Virus record (IMG/VR): IMGVR_UViG_3300022602_000186
Coordinates: 1 to 42,692 of that record
Direction: 5' to 3' (one strand)
Source: a virus
Length of the DNA: 42,692 bases
A program made the position numbers and the translations under genes. This document shows, piece after piece, positions 1 through 7,237 of this stretch. The first letter of the stretch is position 1; the number at the start of each line of letters is the position of its first letter. The notes beneath the pieces were generated by a model, which saw only the letters and a list, made by a program, of their open reading frames with translations, ran no database searches and was not told where the DNA came from.

Positions 1-1
1 G

Positions 2-157
2 ATTAGAATACAGTTGCCAACAATTAATGATATAAATGGCAATCCTGTTCAACAAACTATTCCGTTCGCAGGACAATGGATAATTAAACTGTACAACACA
101 AGAGAAGAACAAAGACAGAGCCTTAGTAAGGTTCTTAGACCTAAGGCGGATTTATAA
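2..157 (+). CDS. 3' end of a virion gene upstream of gp15 (possibly neck protein)
   Basis: An open frame runs from the left window edge to a TAA at 155-157. It gives about 51 residues ending in RQSLSKVLRPKADL. The TAA overlaps the ATG of the next gene (TAATG), so the two are almost certainly co-translated. In T4-like phages the gene before the sheath stabiliser gp15 encodes neck protein gp14, so a neck/head-completion protein is plausible. That is inference from gene order only. The visible tail has no motif I can assign, and most of the gene lies outside the window. Confidence 0.45.
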   Translation: MRIQLPTINDINGNPVQQTIPFAGQWIIKLYNTREEQRQSLSKVLRPKADL

Positions 158-1659
158 TGCAATGGTTCTATGATGCGCAGATAAGAAGATATATTACACA
201 GACTATACGTGTGTTTAGTAACTTTGTGGTCAAATATGGCGACGGTACACTACATCGTATACCTGTAGTCTATGGCGATGCTGACAGACAAGCCGCTAGT
301 ATCCTAAGACAAAACAGTGAAAATGCTGTTAATAGTATACCGCGTATCAGTGTGTATGTTACCGAACTAAAATTAGATAGAGATCGCCTAGCTGATCAAA
401 CATTTGTAGATAAAGTACACATCAGAGAGCGAGATATCAGCACTGATGGCACACAATATCTTAATACACAGGGCAAAAATTATACTATTGAACGTATAAT
501 GCCTACTCCATTCCAACTAAAAATGAAAGTGGATATTTGGAGTGCTAATACAGATCAAAAATTACAAATTCTAGAACAAATATTAGTATTGTTTAATCCC
601 AGTTTAGAATTACAAACAACTGACAATTATATCGATTGGACCAGTTTAACTGTTTTAAATTTAGAAGACATAAATTGGGACAGCAGAACAGTACCTGTTG
701 GGAATGATACGCCTATTGATATCGCTACAATTACAGTCAGTACACCTGCTTATATTAGCCCGCCTGTTAAAGTTAAACATCTTGGAGTTGTTACTAAGAT
801 CATTGCCAATATGTATGGCAGTAGTGTTACTAGCGGAACTTATATTGCTGGTCTAGGCCAAGATCCGTTAAGTCCTACTACAACGCTAACTGATATACTT
901 GGAACTAGTACTACAACTGTTACTGGTTACAAAATACAAGTGTACAATAATCCACAAGGTGTTGGTCAAGCATTATTATTAGGGCCACACGAAAGTGTTA
1001 TACCAGCTGAGCCTAGTTTAGAACCGGGTGTTAGACAAGGTCCTGGAATTAATTGGCTTGAAGTTTTTAGTCAATATCCAGGAAAATATGTAGCAGGATC
1101 TAGCCAGTTATTTTTACTACAACCTAATCAAACATTTGTTGTAGGAACGATTGCTCTTAACCCACTAGATTATACAGTATTAACTGTTAATTGGAATGCC
1201 GATACATTGACTACTAATACTGGTATAGATAGTAATGGCGTGTTAGATTACGATACAATACACTATAGCCCTAGTACTAGTTATAGACCTAATAGTCCAG
1301 GCACATTTGATGCTATTATAAATCCGCAGACATTTAATCCACATCGTCCCCATAACGAAGTTAACCCTCCTAATGTAACAGTAGCAGTAGGTACACGCTA
1401 TTTACTAGTGGAAGATATCGGTGCGGCAATCAATGAGGAACCTGCGCATGAATGGGGTGCGTTAGTGGCTAAAGCTAATGATATTATCGAGTGGACGGGG
1501 TCAGTGTGGCATGTGGTGTTTAATTCTGCTCACGATCACAGCGCCTTAGTGTGGCAAACGAATATATACACTGGAATACAATACTTATGGAACGGTGTTT
1601 CATGGGTTAAGAGTTTCGAAGGTGAATATACGGCCGCACAATGGAAAATAGTACTGTAA
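157..1659 (+). CDS. 15: Proximal tail sheath stabiliser, T4 gp15-like, with long C-terminal extension
   Basis: In T4, gp15 caps the tail at the head-proximal end, holding the terminal sheath ring and offering the surface to which the head neck docks. The first ~215 residues follow the gp15 pattern. There is a short FYDAQIRRY start, then a loop ending in IPVVYGD (about 35-41), the segment SIPRISVYVTELKLDRDR (about 60-78), and PTPFQLKMKVDIWSANTDQKLQILEQIL (117-143, shown as overlapping conserved pieces) leading into FNPSLEL. T4 gp15 is about 270 residues; this one is 500. The extra ~280 residues are beta-rich and end in a Trp-rich stretch (DIIEWTGSVWHVVF, YLWNGVSWVKSFEG). The start codon overlaps the previous stop, and the Nudix gene overlaps its end by 19 nt. 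Family call from pattern memory; extension role unknown. Confidence 0.8.
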   Translation: MQWFYDAQIRRYITQTIRVFSNFVVKYGDGTLHRIPVVYGDADRQAASILRQNSENAVNSIPRISVYVTELKLDRDRLADQTFVDKVHIRERDISTDGTQYLNTQGKNYTIERIMPTPFQLKMKVDIWSANTDQKLQILEQILVLFNPSLELQTTDNYIDWTSLTVLNLEDINWDSRTVPVGNDTPIDIATITVSTPAYISPPVKVKHLGVVTKIIANMYGSSVTSGTYIAGLGQDPLSPTTTLTDILGTSTTTVTGYKIQVYNNPQGVGQALLLGPHESVIPAEPSLEPGVRQGPGINWLEVFSQYPGKYVAGSSQLFLLQPNQTFVVGTIALNPLDYTVLTVNWNADTLTTNTGIDSNGVLDYDTIHYSPSTSYRPNSPGTFDAIINPQTFNPHRPHNEVNPPNVTVAVGTRYLLVEDIGAAINEEPAHEWGALVAKANDIIEWTGSVWHVVFNSAHDHSALVWQTNIYTGIQYLWNGVSWVKSFEGEYTAAQWKIVL

Positions 1660-2090
1660 AAGAATCAATTGTTTGTAGTGGAGCATTGTTTTATGCCAAG
1701 TCTACACGACGTTTTTTACTACTACAAAAAGCTCATGGCAAGCATGAAGGTACTTGGGGGTTAGTTGGTGGTACTAATATCACCGGCGAAACTCCTTGGC
1801 AAGGTCTTCAACGTGAAATTGCCGAAGAAATTGGTACAATTCCTAAAATTCTAAAAACAATTCCTTTAGAAACATTTGTATCAAACGATAGAGTCTTTAA
1901 TTTTCACACTTATTTGTGTGTGATAGACAAAGAGTTTGTTCCTGAACTTAGTGACGAACACTATGGCTGGTCATGGGCCACAGTAGACCGTGCTCCGAAA
2001 CCGTTACACCAAGGCCTACGTAATAGCTTTAGTAGTAAAACTATTCGTACAAAACTACAAACAATATTTGATTTAGTGGAATTAATATAA
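1641..2090 (+). CDS. Nudix (MutT-like) hydrolase
   Basis: A 149-residue protein with a near-perfect Nudix box: G44, five residues, E50, seven residues, then REIAEEIG (58-65). This is the GX5EX7REUXEEXG signature that binds Mg2+ and positions the diphosphate linkage. Nudix enzymes hydrolyse nucleoside diphosphates linked to another group, such as damaged dNTPs, ADP-ribose, NAD, nucleotide sugars or RNA caps. The WGLVGG segment just before the box is also typical. The substrate cannot be read from the sequence. The ATG lies 19 nt inside the end of gp15, and its TAA overlaps the ATG of the following oxygenase gene, so it is expressed in the same plus-strand transcript. Full length for a single-domain Nudix protein. 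Confidence 0.9.
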   Translation: MENSTVKESIVCSGALFYAKSTRRFLLLQKAHGKHEGTWGLVGGTNITGETPWQGLQREIAEEIGTIPKILKTIPLETFVSNDRVFNFHTYLCVIDKEFVPELSDEHYGWSWATVDRAPKPLHQGLRNSFSSKTIRTKLQTIFDLVELI

Positions 2091-2647
2091 TGCTATTACC
2101 AGTATGGATTACCGATTTACCCAGAATTGATAACTGGGATCATTATTATCATGATCTAGTAAGGCAACATAAAGAACATACCTATGGTACTAATTCCAAC
2201 GGGGACATGATTAATAATTTTATCATTGATGATCCAGACGGTGTGTGGGATAATTTATATCAACAGTTTCTTAACAAAAGCGTAGAACTATTTGGAGGAT
2301 TGGCTATATCTCCAAATAATTCAAGAAAGTGTTGGTTATACAGCGCAAACAACTCACATTATTTTAGAGGAATTCATAATCATAGAAATACTGCTATGAT
2401 TAATGGAGTTTATTATTTTTCAGTTCCTAAATCTGCTTACTATGAAGGAGCATTGACTTTCTTTGATCGGGATAACAATGATCTATGGACTTACAAACCC
2501 AGAGAACAGGACATGGTTATATTTCCGGGATTCTTGAATCATGAACCTAGTAAATCTAACACCGACACTTACCGATTTGCTATTAATATGGAAATACTAT
2601 GCGACTGGCCCAGCGCATGGGGGCCAGTGCCTGATGATTACACTTGA
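2090..2647 (+). CDS. 2-oxoglutarate/Fe(II)-dependent oxygenase-like protein
   Basis: A 185-residue protein with the C-terminal pattern of phage 2OG-Fe(II) oxygenases. IHNHRNTAMINGVYYF (95-110) holds the proximal metal-binding region, with H96 and H98. GALTFFDR (120-127) is the next strand. DMVIFPGFLNHEPSKS (141-156) carries the distal His151, and YRFAINMEI carries Arg162, which would bind the 2OG carboxylate. The usual HxD is replaced by HNH/HRN, as I expect for the '2OG-FeII_5/6' style of family rather than classic prolyl hydroxylase. The ATG overlaps the Nudix stop (TAATG). Its end overlaps by 10 nt the end of the opposite-strand small gene. Substrate unknown; DNA/nucleotide and protein hydroxylation are both possible. 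Confidence 0.72.
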   Translation: MLLPVWITDLPRIDNWDHYYHDLVRQHKEHTYGTNSNGDMINNFIIDDPDGVWDNLYQQFLNKSVELFGGLAISPNNSRKCWLYSANNSHYFRGIHNHRNTAMINGVYYFSVPKSAYYEGALTFFDRDNNDLWTYKPREQDMVIFPGFLNHEPSKSNTDTYRFAINMEILCDWPSAWGPVPDDYT

Positions 2648-2967
2648 GTTTTAAATTGTTCTTTTAAATTTTGTACCCAAGCATCAAATGTTCTAACATC
2701 TGCTTGTAGAACACAAAACGGGTAGCGCATACCGCCGTCTTCGTGAACAAATCCGTTAGCATGAATACCAATGCCGGTGCCGTTTACTAATTGATAAATT
2801 TCACTGTCTTTATAATCATAAGTTTCAGGTTCTTCTATCTTAAAATGTTGTTTAAGCATAGACGATAATTGTGTGAGACCGTGTTGCTCACAAATTCTAG
2901 CACACTCATTAGCTGCCACTTGGTGGTCTTCTGTAATACTGCCATAATCAAAAGGTTTAATATCCAT
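2638..2967 (-). CDS. Small conserved-looking protein of unknown function
   Basis: A 109-residue, mildly acidic, soluble protein without signal peptide or membrane segment; I do not recognise its family. It begins MDIKPFDYGSITEDHQVAAN and has a predicted helical first half and a mixed second half (IGIHANGFVHEDGG, then a helix around AWVQNLKEQF). Its ATG overlaps the TAA of the upstream oxygenase gene (TAATG), with GGAG about 11 nt upstream. It is therefore the last gene of the minus-strand 2OG-oxygenase operon. It converges on and overlaps the plus-strand oxygenase by 10 nt. Gene-like spacing and coupling, rather than homology, are the reasons to accept it. Confidence 0.65.
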   Translation of the reverse strand: MDIKPFDYGSITEDHQVAANECARICEQHGLTQLSSMLKQHFKIEEPETYDYKDSEIYQLVNGTGIGIHANGFVHEDGGMRYPFCVLQADVRTFDAWVQNLKEQFKTQV

Positions 2968-3626
2968 TAATTATTTGCTCCTTTACTTTGTTTATGACCT
3001 ATGCCTTTACGTTTATCGTAAGCATATTCTGGATAGTTTGGTCCATTTTTATCAATGTAATGTAAAAATGCCTGTACATGATAACTGCCTTCTTCGGCAT
3101 CAAATATATCACGCCAGTGTTCTACATCGCATCCTCGATAAATTACTACATCGCCTGGATTCATATCTATTCTAACTCCTGGATTATTTGAGCTGACAAA
3201 TTTACCATCAGGCATTGGTGTATTAAAACTTAATTCGTCCACATAAATTCCCCATCGATAGTCCGGATCTTTATGATTATATTTAAATCCTAAACAAACT
3301 GTAGTACTAATTTCACAACTAGGACGATCTTTATGTCTAAATAAATCATCTCCTGATTTATAAACTCTATAATAACTATATGTAGGACATAGTTCTAGTC
3401 CAGTATGTTTTTCCATATGGGGCAACATAAAGTGCATTAGCGTTTCCATCAATGTATCACTGTATATACTGTGTGTACCTGGTACTTGCTGACCCGTTGT
3501 TTCGGGATGAAACTCTGTTTCCATTTTTAGTAAAGCATACTTAGTTGCTACGTTACAAATTTCTTCCGGAACGAGTCCTGGAACAGAAGTATAATGATGT
3601 TGTTTAAAATATTCTAAATTGGTCAT
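2967..3626 (-). CDS. 2OG-Fe(II) oxygenase, prolyl-4-hydroxylase-like
   Basis: A 219-residue protein with an intact metal site: H98-K-D100 within DDLFRHKDRPSCEIS, and a distal His170 in GCDVEHWRD. The distal strand reads HVQAFLHYID, ending in a KNGPNYPEYAYD tail. This is typical of bacterial and phage P4H-type oxygenases with the 'eHWR...flHY.d..GP' ending. The residue that binds the 2OG C5 carboxylate is less obvious than the Arg of its neighbours. These enzymes couple decarboxylation of 2-oxoglutarate to hydroxylation of a protein, small molecule or base. The start overlaps the upstream gene by 4 nt (ATGA), and the stop overlaps the next ATG, so it is the middle of a tight operon. Confidence 0.85.
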   Translation of the reverse strand: MTNLEYFKQHHYTSVPGLVPEEICNVATKYALLKMETEFHPETTGQQVPGTHSIYSDTLMETLMHFMLPHMEKHTGLELCPTYSYYRVYKSGDDLFRHKDRPSCEISTTVCLGFKYNHKDPDYRWGIYVDELSFNTPMPDGKFVSSNNPGVRIDMNPGDVVIYRGCDVEHWRDIFDAEEGSYHVQAFLHYIDKNGPNYPEYAYDKRKGIGHKQSKGANN

Positions 3627-4426
3627 TTATATGGTTTTCCTAAATTCCACATTACTAGGCTAAAGCGTGTACCCCTGGTTACCGGAGTCACTTGGTGGTG
3701 TACAAAACTAGGAAATACAATTATACTTCCCTTTGGTCTAATTTCTTTACAAGTGTGATAACGTTTATCGTTGTGCGGACCAAAATCAAACTTTAAGTCT
3801 CCGCCATCGTAATTATCAGGATTAGTTAAATTAACAGTCATACTAATCTTACGAATTTTACCTACTTTGTTATCGTCCATTATTTTATAACGACTTTTAG
3901 GAATAGGATTATTAAACGCATCGAGTACACGAGTACCATCGGGATTTAAAACTACTTCGTCCTTTTCAGGATCAAATTTTTGATAAATCTCAGGGCCAGC
4001 ATCGGCGTGCCAGCCATAAAACTGTCCAACACCATACTTGGTAAATTGACAACTTTCGGACCAGTCCCATTCAAAATTCCAACCTGCTTGTGCGTTAGCT
4101 TGATGTACAAATGGTTGTAGTAAGTCATAAAGCCATCTGTCATCGAGCCATGCTACTTTTGTATCTCTGATATAAACTTCTTCAGGATTAATACCTTTTA
4201 GTTTTAAACCTTGTTTAGTTAATGCTCCTGCTGAAATGTCGCCTGCTGGAGCATCTCCAATATTTCCACCTTTTTGTTTAAAATCAAATGTGGTAGCATC
4301 TGTAGACCGCTCGCCATACAAGCGTTCAGTTTCGGCCATTTTGTCCATGCCGTAGTCGATAATCTTATTGCAGATATCGTGTGACAGTGCTTCTTTAAAC
4401 CAAAAATAATTATTTTCTAAAATCAT
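3623..4426 (-). CDS. 2OG-Fe(II) oxygenase, PKHD-type hydroxylase-like
   Basis: A 267-residue protein with all 2OG-oxygenase landmarks: YGWHADAG with H140 and D142, a doubled His in FPSFVHHQVTPVTRGTRFSL (H244 the likely iron ligand, R254 the likely 2OG ligand), and the strand ISMTVNLTNPDNYDGGDLKF between them. The 'FPSf.HhV.PVtrGtR' signature is that of PKHD-type/prolyl-hydroxylase domains. A ~40-residue insertion (about 148-190) lies between HxD and the next strand. It overlaps the genes on both sides by 4 nt (ATGA). It is a clear relative of the next upstream gene, which has the same overall order of motifs but has lost the metal ligands. Confidence 0.9.
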   Translation of the reverse strand: MILENNYFWFKEALSHDICNKIIDYGMDKMAETERLYGERSTDATTFDFKQKGGNIGDAPAGDISAGALTKQGLKLKGINPEEVYIRDTKVAWLDDRWLYDLLQPFVHQANAQAGWNFEWDWSESCQFTKYGVGQFYGWHADAGPEIYQKFDPEKDEVVLNPDGTRVLDAFNNPIPKSRYKIMDDNKVGKIRKISMTVNLTNPDNYDGGDLKFDFGPHNDKRYHTCKEIRPKGSIIVFPSFVHHQVTPVTRGTRFSLVMWNLGKPYK

Positions 4427-5079
4427 TTATAAGCGTTCCCGTGTATATTACCAGAGATAATAAATTTCTTACCTTTTTTAACTGTTCCTATGCTAAATGG
4501 TAAGAAACTAGGAAACACTAACATTGTTCCGGGTGTGTTAACTGTATCTTGATCCAATTCAGTATTTAAAAATTCAATTTCTCCTCCAGTGTATTCCGAA
4601 GGATCACTTAGCGTGATTAAAAATGATAATTTTCTAGTAGTCATTTCTGGGTTAATTTCAGAATGCGTATTATAAAAATCACCTTTGTTATATCTTACTA
4701 CCTGTGGATAATCATTATCGATCAATCCTAGTAATTCAAAATTATAAAATTCTTGATTAGCTGCAACAATAGCATCTCTAAACAATGTAAACGGAAAACT
4801 ATCTATTGATCCACGAACACGTTGTGATGTTGCGGATTGTATTTTACCTTTTCCTGTAATTTTAACCTCGGCCCATAACTCATCAATACAAGAATCTAAG
4901 ATCGATTTACATTGTTCTTTAGTAAACAACGGTGTTGATGTAATTGATAACATAGTTGCTACTGATGCCGGAATTAACGGCTTGTTTGTAGTTTCTAACA
5001 ATTCTTTATTAACGTCTACAGAAGCACTGTCTGTAAATTTCTCAGTAGTATTATCGGTTTTATCGGGGTTGGTAAACAT
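4423..5079 (-). CDS. 2OG-oxygenase-fold protein with degenerate metal site (pseudo-oxygenase)
   Basis: I start this gene at the ATG at 5079, preceded by AGAGGA at a normal distance, rather than an in-frame TTG at 5100; the product is 218 residues. It parallels the neighbouring PKHD-type enzyme: YNKGDFYNTHSEINPE, LSFLITLSDPSEYTGGEIEF, then MLVFPSFLPFSIGTV and KKGKKFIISGN. The catalytic positions have changed. HxD is H139-S-E141, the distal His is Phe195 (Pro194-Phe195 where the neighbour has His-His), and the 2OG-binding Arg is Lys205. It therefore probably does not turn over as a normal oxygenase. It may be a scaffold or a binding or partner subunit for the next gene, with which it overlaps by 4 nt. 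A CTAAATA late-promoter core lies just upstream. Confidence 0.82.
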   Translation of the reverse strand: MFTNPDKTDNTTEKFTDSASVDVNKELLETTNKPLIPASVATMLSITSTPLFTKEQCKSILDSCIDELWAEVKITGKGKIQSATSQRVRGSIDSFPFTLFRDAIVAANQEFYNFELLGLIDNDYPQVVRYNKGDFYNTHSEINPEMTTRKLSFLITLSDPSEYTGGEIEFLNTELDQDTVNTPGTMLVFPSFLPFSIGTVKKGKKFIISGNIHGNAYK

Positions 5080-5100
5080 AGGATCCTCTTTTTCTAGCAA

Positions 5101-5107
5101 TATTTAG
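5101..5107 (-). promoter_or_regulatory. T4-like late promoter core CTAAATA
   Basis: On the minus strand CTAAATA ends 21 nt before the ATG at 5079, with AGAGGA in between. The same heptamer precedes two fibre-type genes elsewhere in the window (12977-12983 and 41700-41706). T4-like phages use a short -10-type late element (TATAAATA in T4, related forms in marine relatives) read by the gp55 sigma factor. This would start the three-oxygenase operon late in infection. It is short enough to arise by chance; position is the main support. Confidence 0.5.
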
Positions 5108-5142
5108 TGAGTACAAAAACTCAAACATTTAGATTTGATCTA

Positions 5143-5901
5143 TCATTTTCTTAACAATCTTTTAGAAGCTTCGTAAAATGGTTTTAGCTCTTTAATAAAA
5201 CTCATATTAGATATGTAATTCCAAGAATCAGCAATATACCTATCTTCTTCTGTAGCAGTTTCTACTAGCAATTCTGTAGCAAAATCTTTAGGAATTGGTA
5301 TAAGTTGACACAACGGAGTGCCAGCTTTAACTTTAGTAGTACCGTCGAGTATGTGCCAGTATAGTTGTACATTTACTTCTATACTTTGTTCTGGATCAAA
5401 AATTCCCATGGCCGAAGTAAATGCGGTATGCTCCGGGTATGCTATAGGCATTTGTAAAAATACAATATCCGGAGAACTAAAAACTCGCCATCTAGTATTA
5501 ACTTTAATTAGAGATTTTAGTGTATCTTGTCTAAATGGAACATACCTATGTAATTGATTTGGCCCATGAAAATCTATGTAATCGTGTCCTTGAAATTTAG
5601 CATTAGTAGGAGCAGACCAATGAAAACCCGAATCATCTTCAGTCTTTGTAGTAATTGTGAAATCGATCGGGGCTGGCACAATAAACCCCGTTCTGTTCAA
5701 TTGAATTATTCCTGGGCATCTGTTTGTACCACTAAATCTAGTATCCACAGGCTGTGTTTTCATTGTTTCTTTGTAGTCCATTGCCGCCGCTCGCATCCAA
5801 TCCCATTTATAATCGGATGATTTAATAATAGGATGGGCAAACTCTACTCCAGGCATTAGATTAACAAATCTAGCAAAGGGTTGCTTTTTTTTAAAAAACA
5901 T
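5143..5901 (-). CDS. DUF6065-like protein of unknown function
   Basis: A 252-residue beta-rich protein starting MFFKKKQPFARFVNLMPG. Landmarks are NRCPGIIQLNRTGFIVPAPI (60-79), W-rich strands (FHWSAPTN, TRWRVFSSPDIVFLQMPIAY), and a C-terminal VNVQLYWHILDGTTKVKAG followed by TPLCQLIPIP. The pattern 'W..A...Y...C/R.PG....N..GF.v..P.d....vNv..W....G..v.aGtPl.qliP' reminds me of the DUF6065 family, sometimes found near halogenase genes; this is recollection, not a search. The AGGA ribosome site is about 11 nt before the ATG. It lies 17 nt downstream of the halogenase-like gene on the same strand, so the two are probably co-transcribed. No catalytic residues can be named. Confidence 0.6.
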   Translation of the reverse strand: MFFKKKQPFARFVNLMPGVEFAHPIIKSSDYKWDWMRAAAMDYKETMKTQPVDTRFSGTNRCPGIIQLNRTGFIVPAPIDFTITTKTEDDSGFHWSAPTNAKFQGHDYIDFHGPNQLHRYVPFRQDTLKSLIKVNTRWRVFSSPDIVFLQMPIAYPEHTAFTSAMGIFDPEQSIEVNVQLYWHILDGTTKVKAGTPLCQLIPIPKDFATELLVETATEEDRYIADSWNYISNMSFIKELKPFYEASKRLLRK

Positions 5902-5918
5902 ATAAATTATTTTTCCTG

Positions 5919-7142
5919 TTATGTTAAATGATATGTTGGATTATCGTTTTTTAATAAGTTCAAATCAATGTTGTAACCCTTGATATAGTATTCCATTATA
6001 AATCCATCGTGCGTAGAATAGTCAAAAAATCTGTTGTGTTCCTGACATCTATTAATCCACACTTGAAAACATTTAGAATTCTTTAATCTTTCTATAGCAC
6101 GGGGACGGATATAGTTCCAAAAATCACTATCTAAGTCGTGTTCTATGATATAGTTTAAGGCAATAATATCTTGAACTTGTTCCATTTGATTTAAATGGAT
6201 AGCATTGATTAAAAATCCTAATTTTTCTGGTGGTTGGAATATTTCGTGTATAAACTTAGCAACTAAATTTAGATAGTAATGTAAAGGAATAGCATGATGA
6301 GGTTCAAAAAAGTATAATTTATTCCCTAGTGCTAAAATACGTCCGTCTAATGCTTTCTTTTTATAGTAAGGATCCCATGATAGTTTTAGTAAATCAGTAG
6401 TATCTATATTTTTTAGATTTGAATACTTTTCGCCTGCTTGCTCTTTAGTTAAGAATTTTTTATTGTATAAAAATCCCCAGGCTTTTCTGTGCTGTAGTGG
6501 TACTCCAAACATCCAGCCATTATCATGGAAGTGTACAGATGTATACGGCTCTTCATATTTTTTAAAATCTGGATATAGTATAACTGCGTTAACAGATTCA
6601 AACGGATCAGTAACATAAGCTCCACTGGCAAAATCTTCTGCGGTTGGATTTCCACGGCAATCTAGGATATAGTCAAACTTATAAGAATTATTTTTACAAG
6701 TTACTGTAACAAAATCATCGTTTTGTTCAATTGAAACAACACCATCGTTTACTTTAGAAAAAAACGAATGACGTTTTGTCAAGTTGTCAGTAATATACTT
6801 GCTAAATTTTTGACTGTTTACATGGGCACCTGGACGCATGTGCCATAAATGGAAATTCTCAGCATCTTTAAGTAAATCGCCCATGTGATACCTAGAAAAA
6901 TATCTAGGTGTTCCATCTACATCATCAAGGAATTCAAAAAATTCAAGACCTAACACCGATTGCATTATAGCAATAACCGAAGGACTTATACCTTCACCAA
7001 CTTGCGCAATTGGTATATTTTCATCGTGTATACAGGTAATTTGAAATGGTTGATAACTAAAACCCTCGTGTAGAAATCGATCAGCCATCGCTAGTGATGC
7101 TACTGCGCCTGCCGCTCCGGCTCCTATGATACCTATTTGCAT
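5919..7142 (-). CDS. Flavin-dependent (tryptophan-)halogenase-like protein lacking the catalytic Lys
   Basis: A 407-residue protein with the PF04820 halogenase layout. A GxGxxG FAD site lies at IGAGAAGAVA (6-15), VGEGISPSV at 48-56, and GWMFGVP at 209-215 in place of the family's WxWxIP. FFEPHHAIPL (278-287) stands at the position of the EPLEST segment. The family's catalytic lysine (Lys79 in PrnA) sits in a 'tYKxGixFxxW' context; here the matching stretch reads GTPRYFSRYHMGD, putting Arg80 there. The protein is also about 100 residues shorter than typical enzymes. It could be an FAD mono-oxygenase or a halogenase variant. AAGGA precedes the ATG, with an AATAAATA late-type element at 7164-7171. 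It faces a divergent oxygenase gene. Confidence 0.8.
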   Translation of the reverse strand: MQIGIIGAGAAGAVASLAMADRFLHEGFSYQPFQITCIHDENIPIAQVGEGISPSVIAIMQSVLGLEFFEFLDDVDGTPRYFSRYHMGDLLKDAENFHLWHMRPGAHVNSQKFSKYITDNLTKRHSFFSKVNDGVVSIEQNDDFVTVTCKNNSYKFDYILDCRGNPTAEDFASGAYVTDPFESVNAVILYPDFKKYEEPYTSVHFHDNGWMFGVPLQHRKAWGFLYNKKFLTKEQAGEKYSNLKNIDTTDLLKLSWDPYYKKKALDGRILALGNKLYFFEPHHAIPLHYYLNLVAKFIHEIFQPPEKLGFLINAIHLNQMEQVQDIIALNYIIEHDLDSDFWNYIRPRAIERLKNSKCFQVWINRCQEHNRFFDYSTHDGFIMEYYIKGYNIDLNLLKNDNPTYHLT

Positions 7143-7163
7143 AATATATTCCTTAGTTGATGA

Positions 7164-7171
7164 TATTTATT
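7164..7171 (-). promoter_or_regulatory. T4-like late promoter core AATAAATA
   Basis: On the minus strand AATAAATA lies about 21 nt before the ATG at 7142, followed by AAGGA. It matches the T4 late consensus TATAAATA at seven of eight positions. It would drive the halogenase-like and DUF6065-like genes. It shares a 95-bp divergent intergenic space with a sigma70-like promoter facing the other way. Confidence 0.45.
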
Positions 7172-7189
7172 GGCATGGAAAAAATAAGG

Positions 7190-7218
7190 TTGCGAACTTG
7201 AAAGAATAATTATATAAT
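7190..7218 (+). promoter_or_regulatory. Sigma70-like promoter for the oxygenase/carbamoyltransferase pair
   Basis: TTGCGA (7190-7195, four of six matches to TTGACA) is followed after exactly 17 bp by a perfect TATAAT (7213-7218). The GTG start at 7238 lies 20 nt further on, behind AAGGA. Phage early genes often use such host-type promoters. If active, this pair of genes would be transcribed early, unlike the divergent late-type genes next door. Confidence 0.5.
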
Positions 7219-7237
7219 AACACAAACAAGGAATTTT

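Noticed and set aside
5080-5100. TTG start giving seven extra residues on the pseudo-oxygenase
   Set aside because: The extra codons contain the AGAGGA ribosome site of the ATG at 5079.
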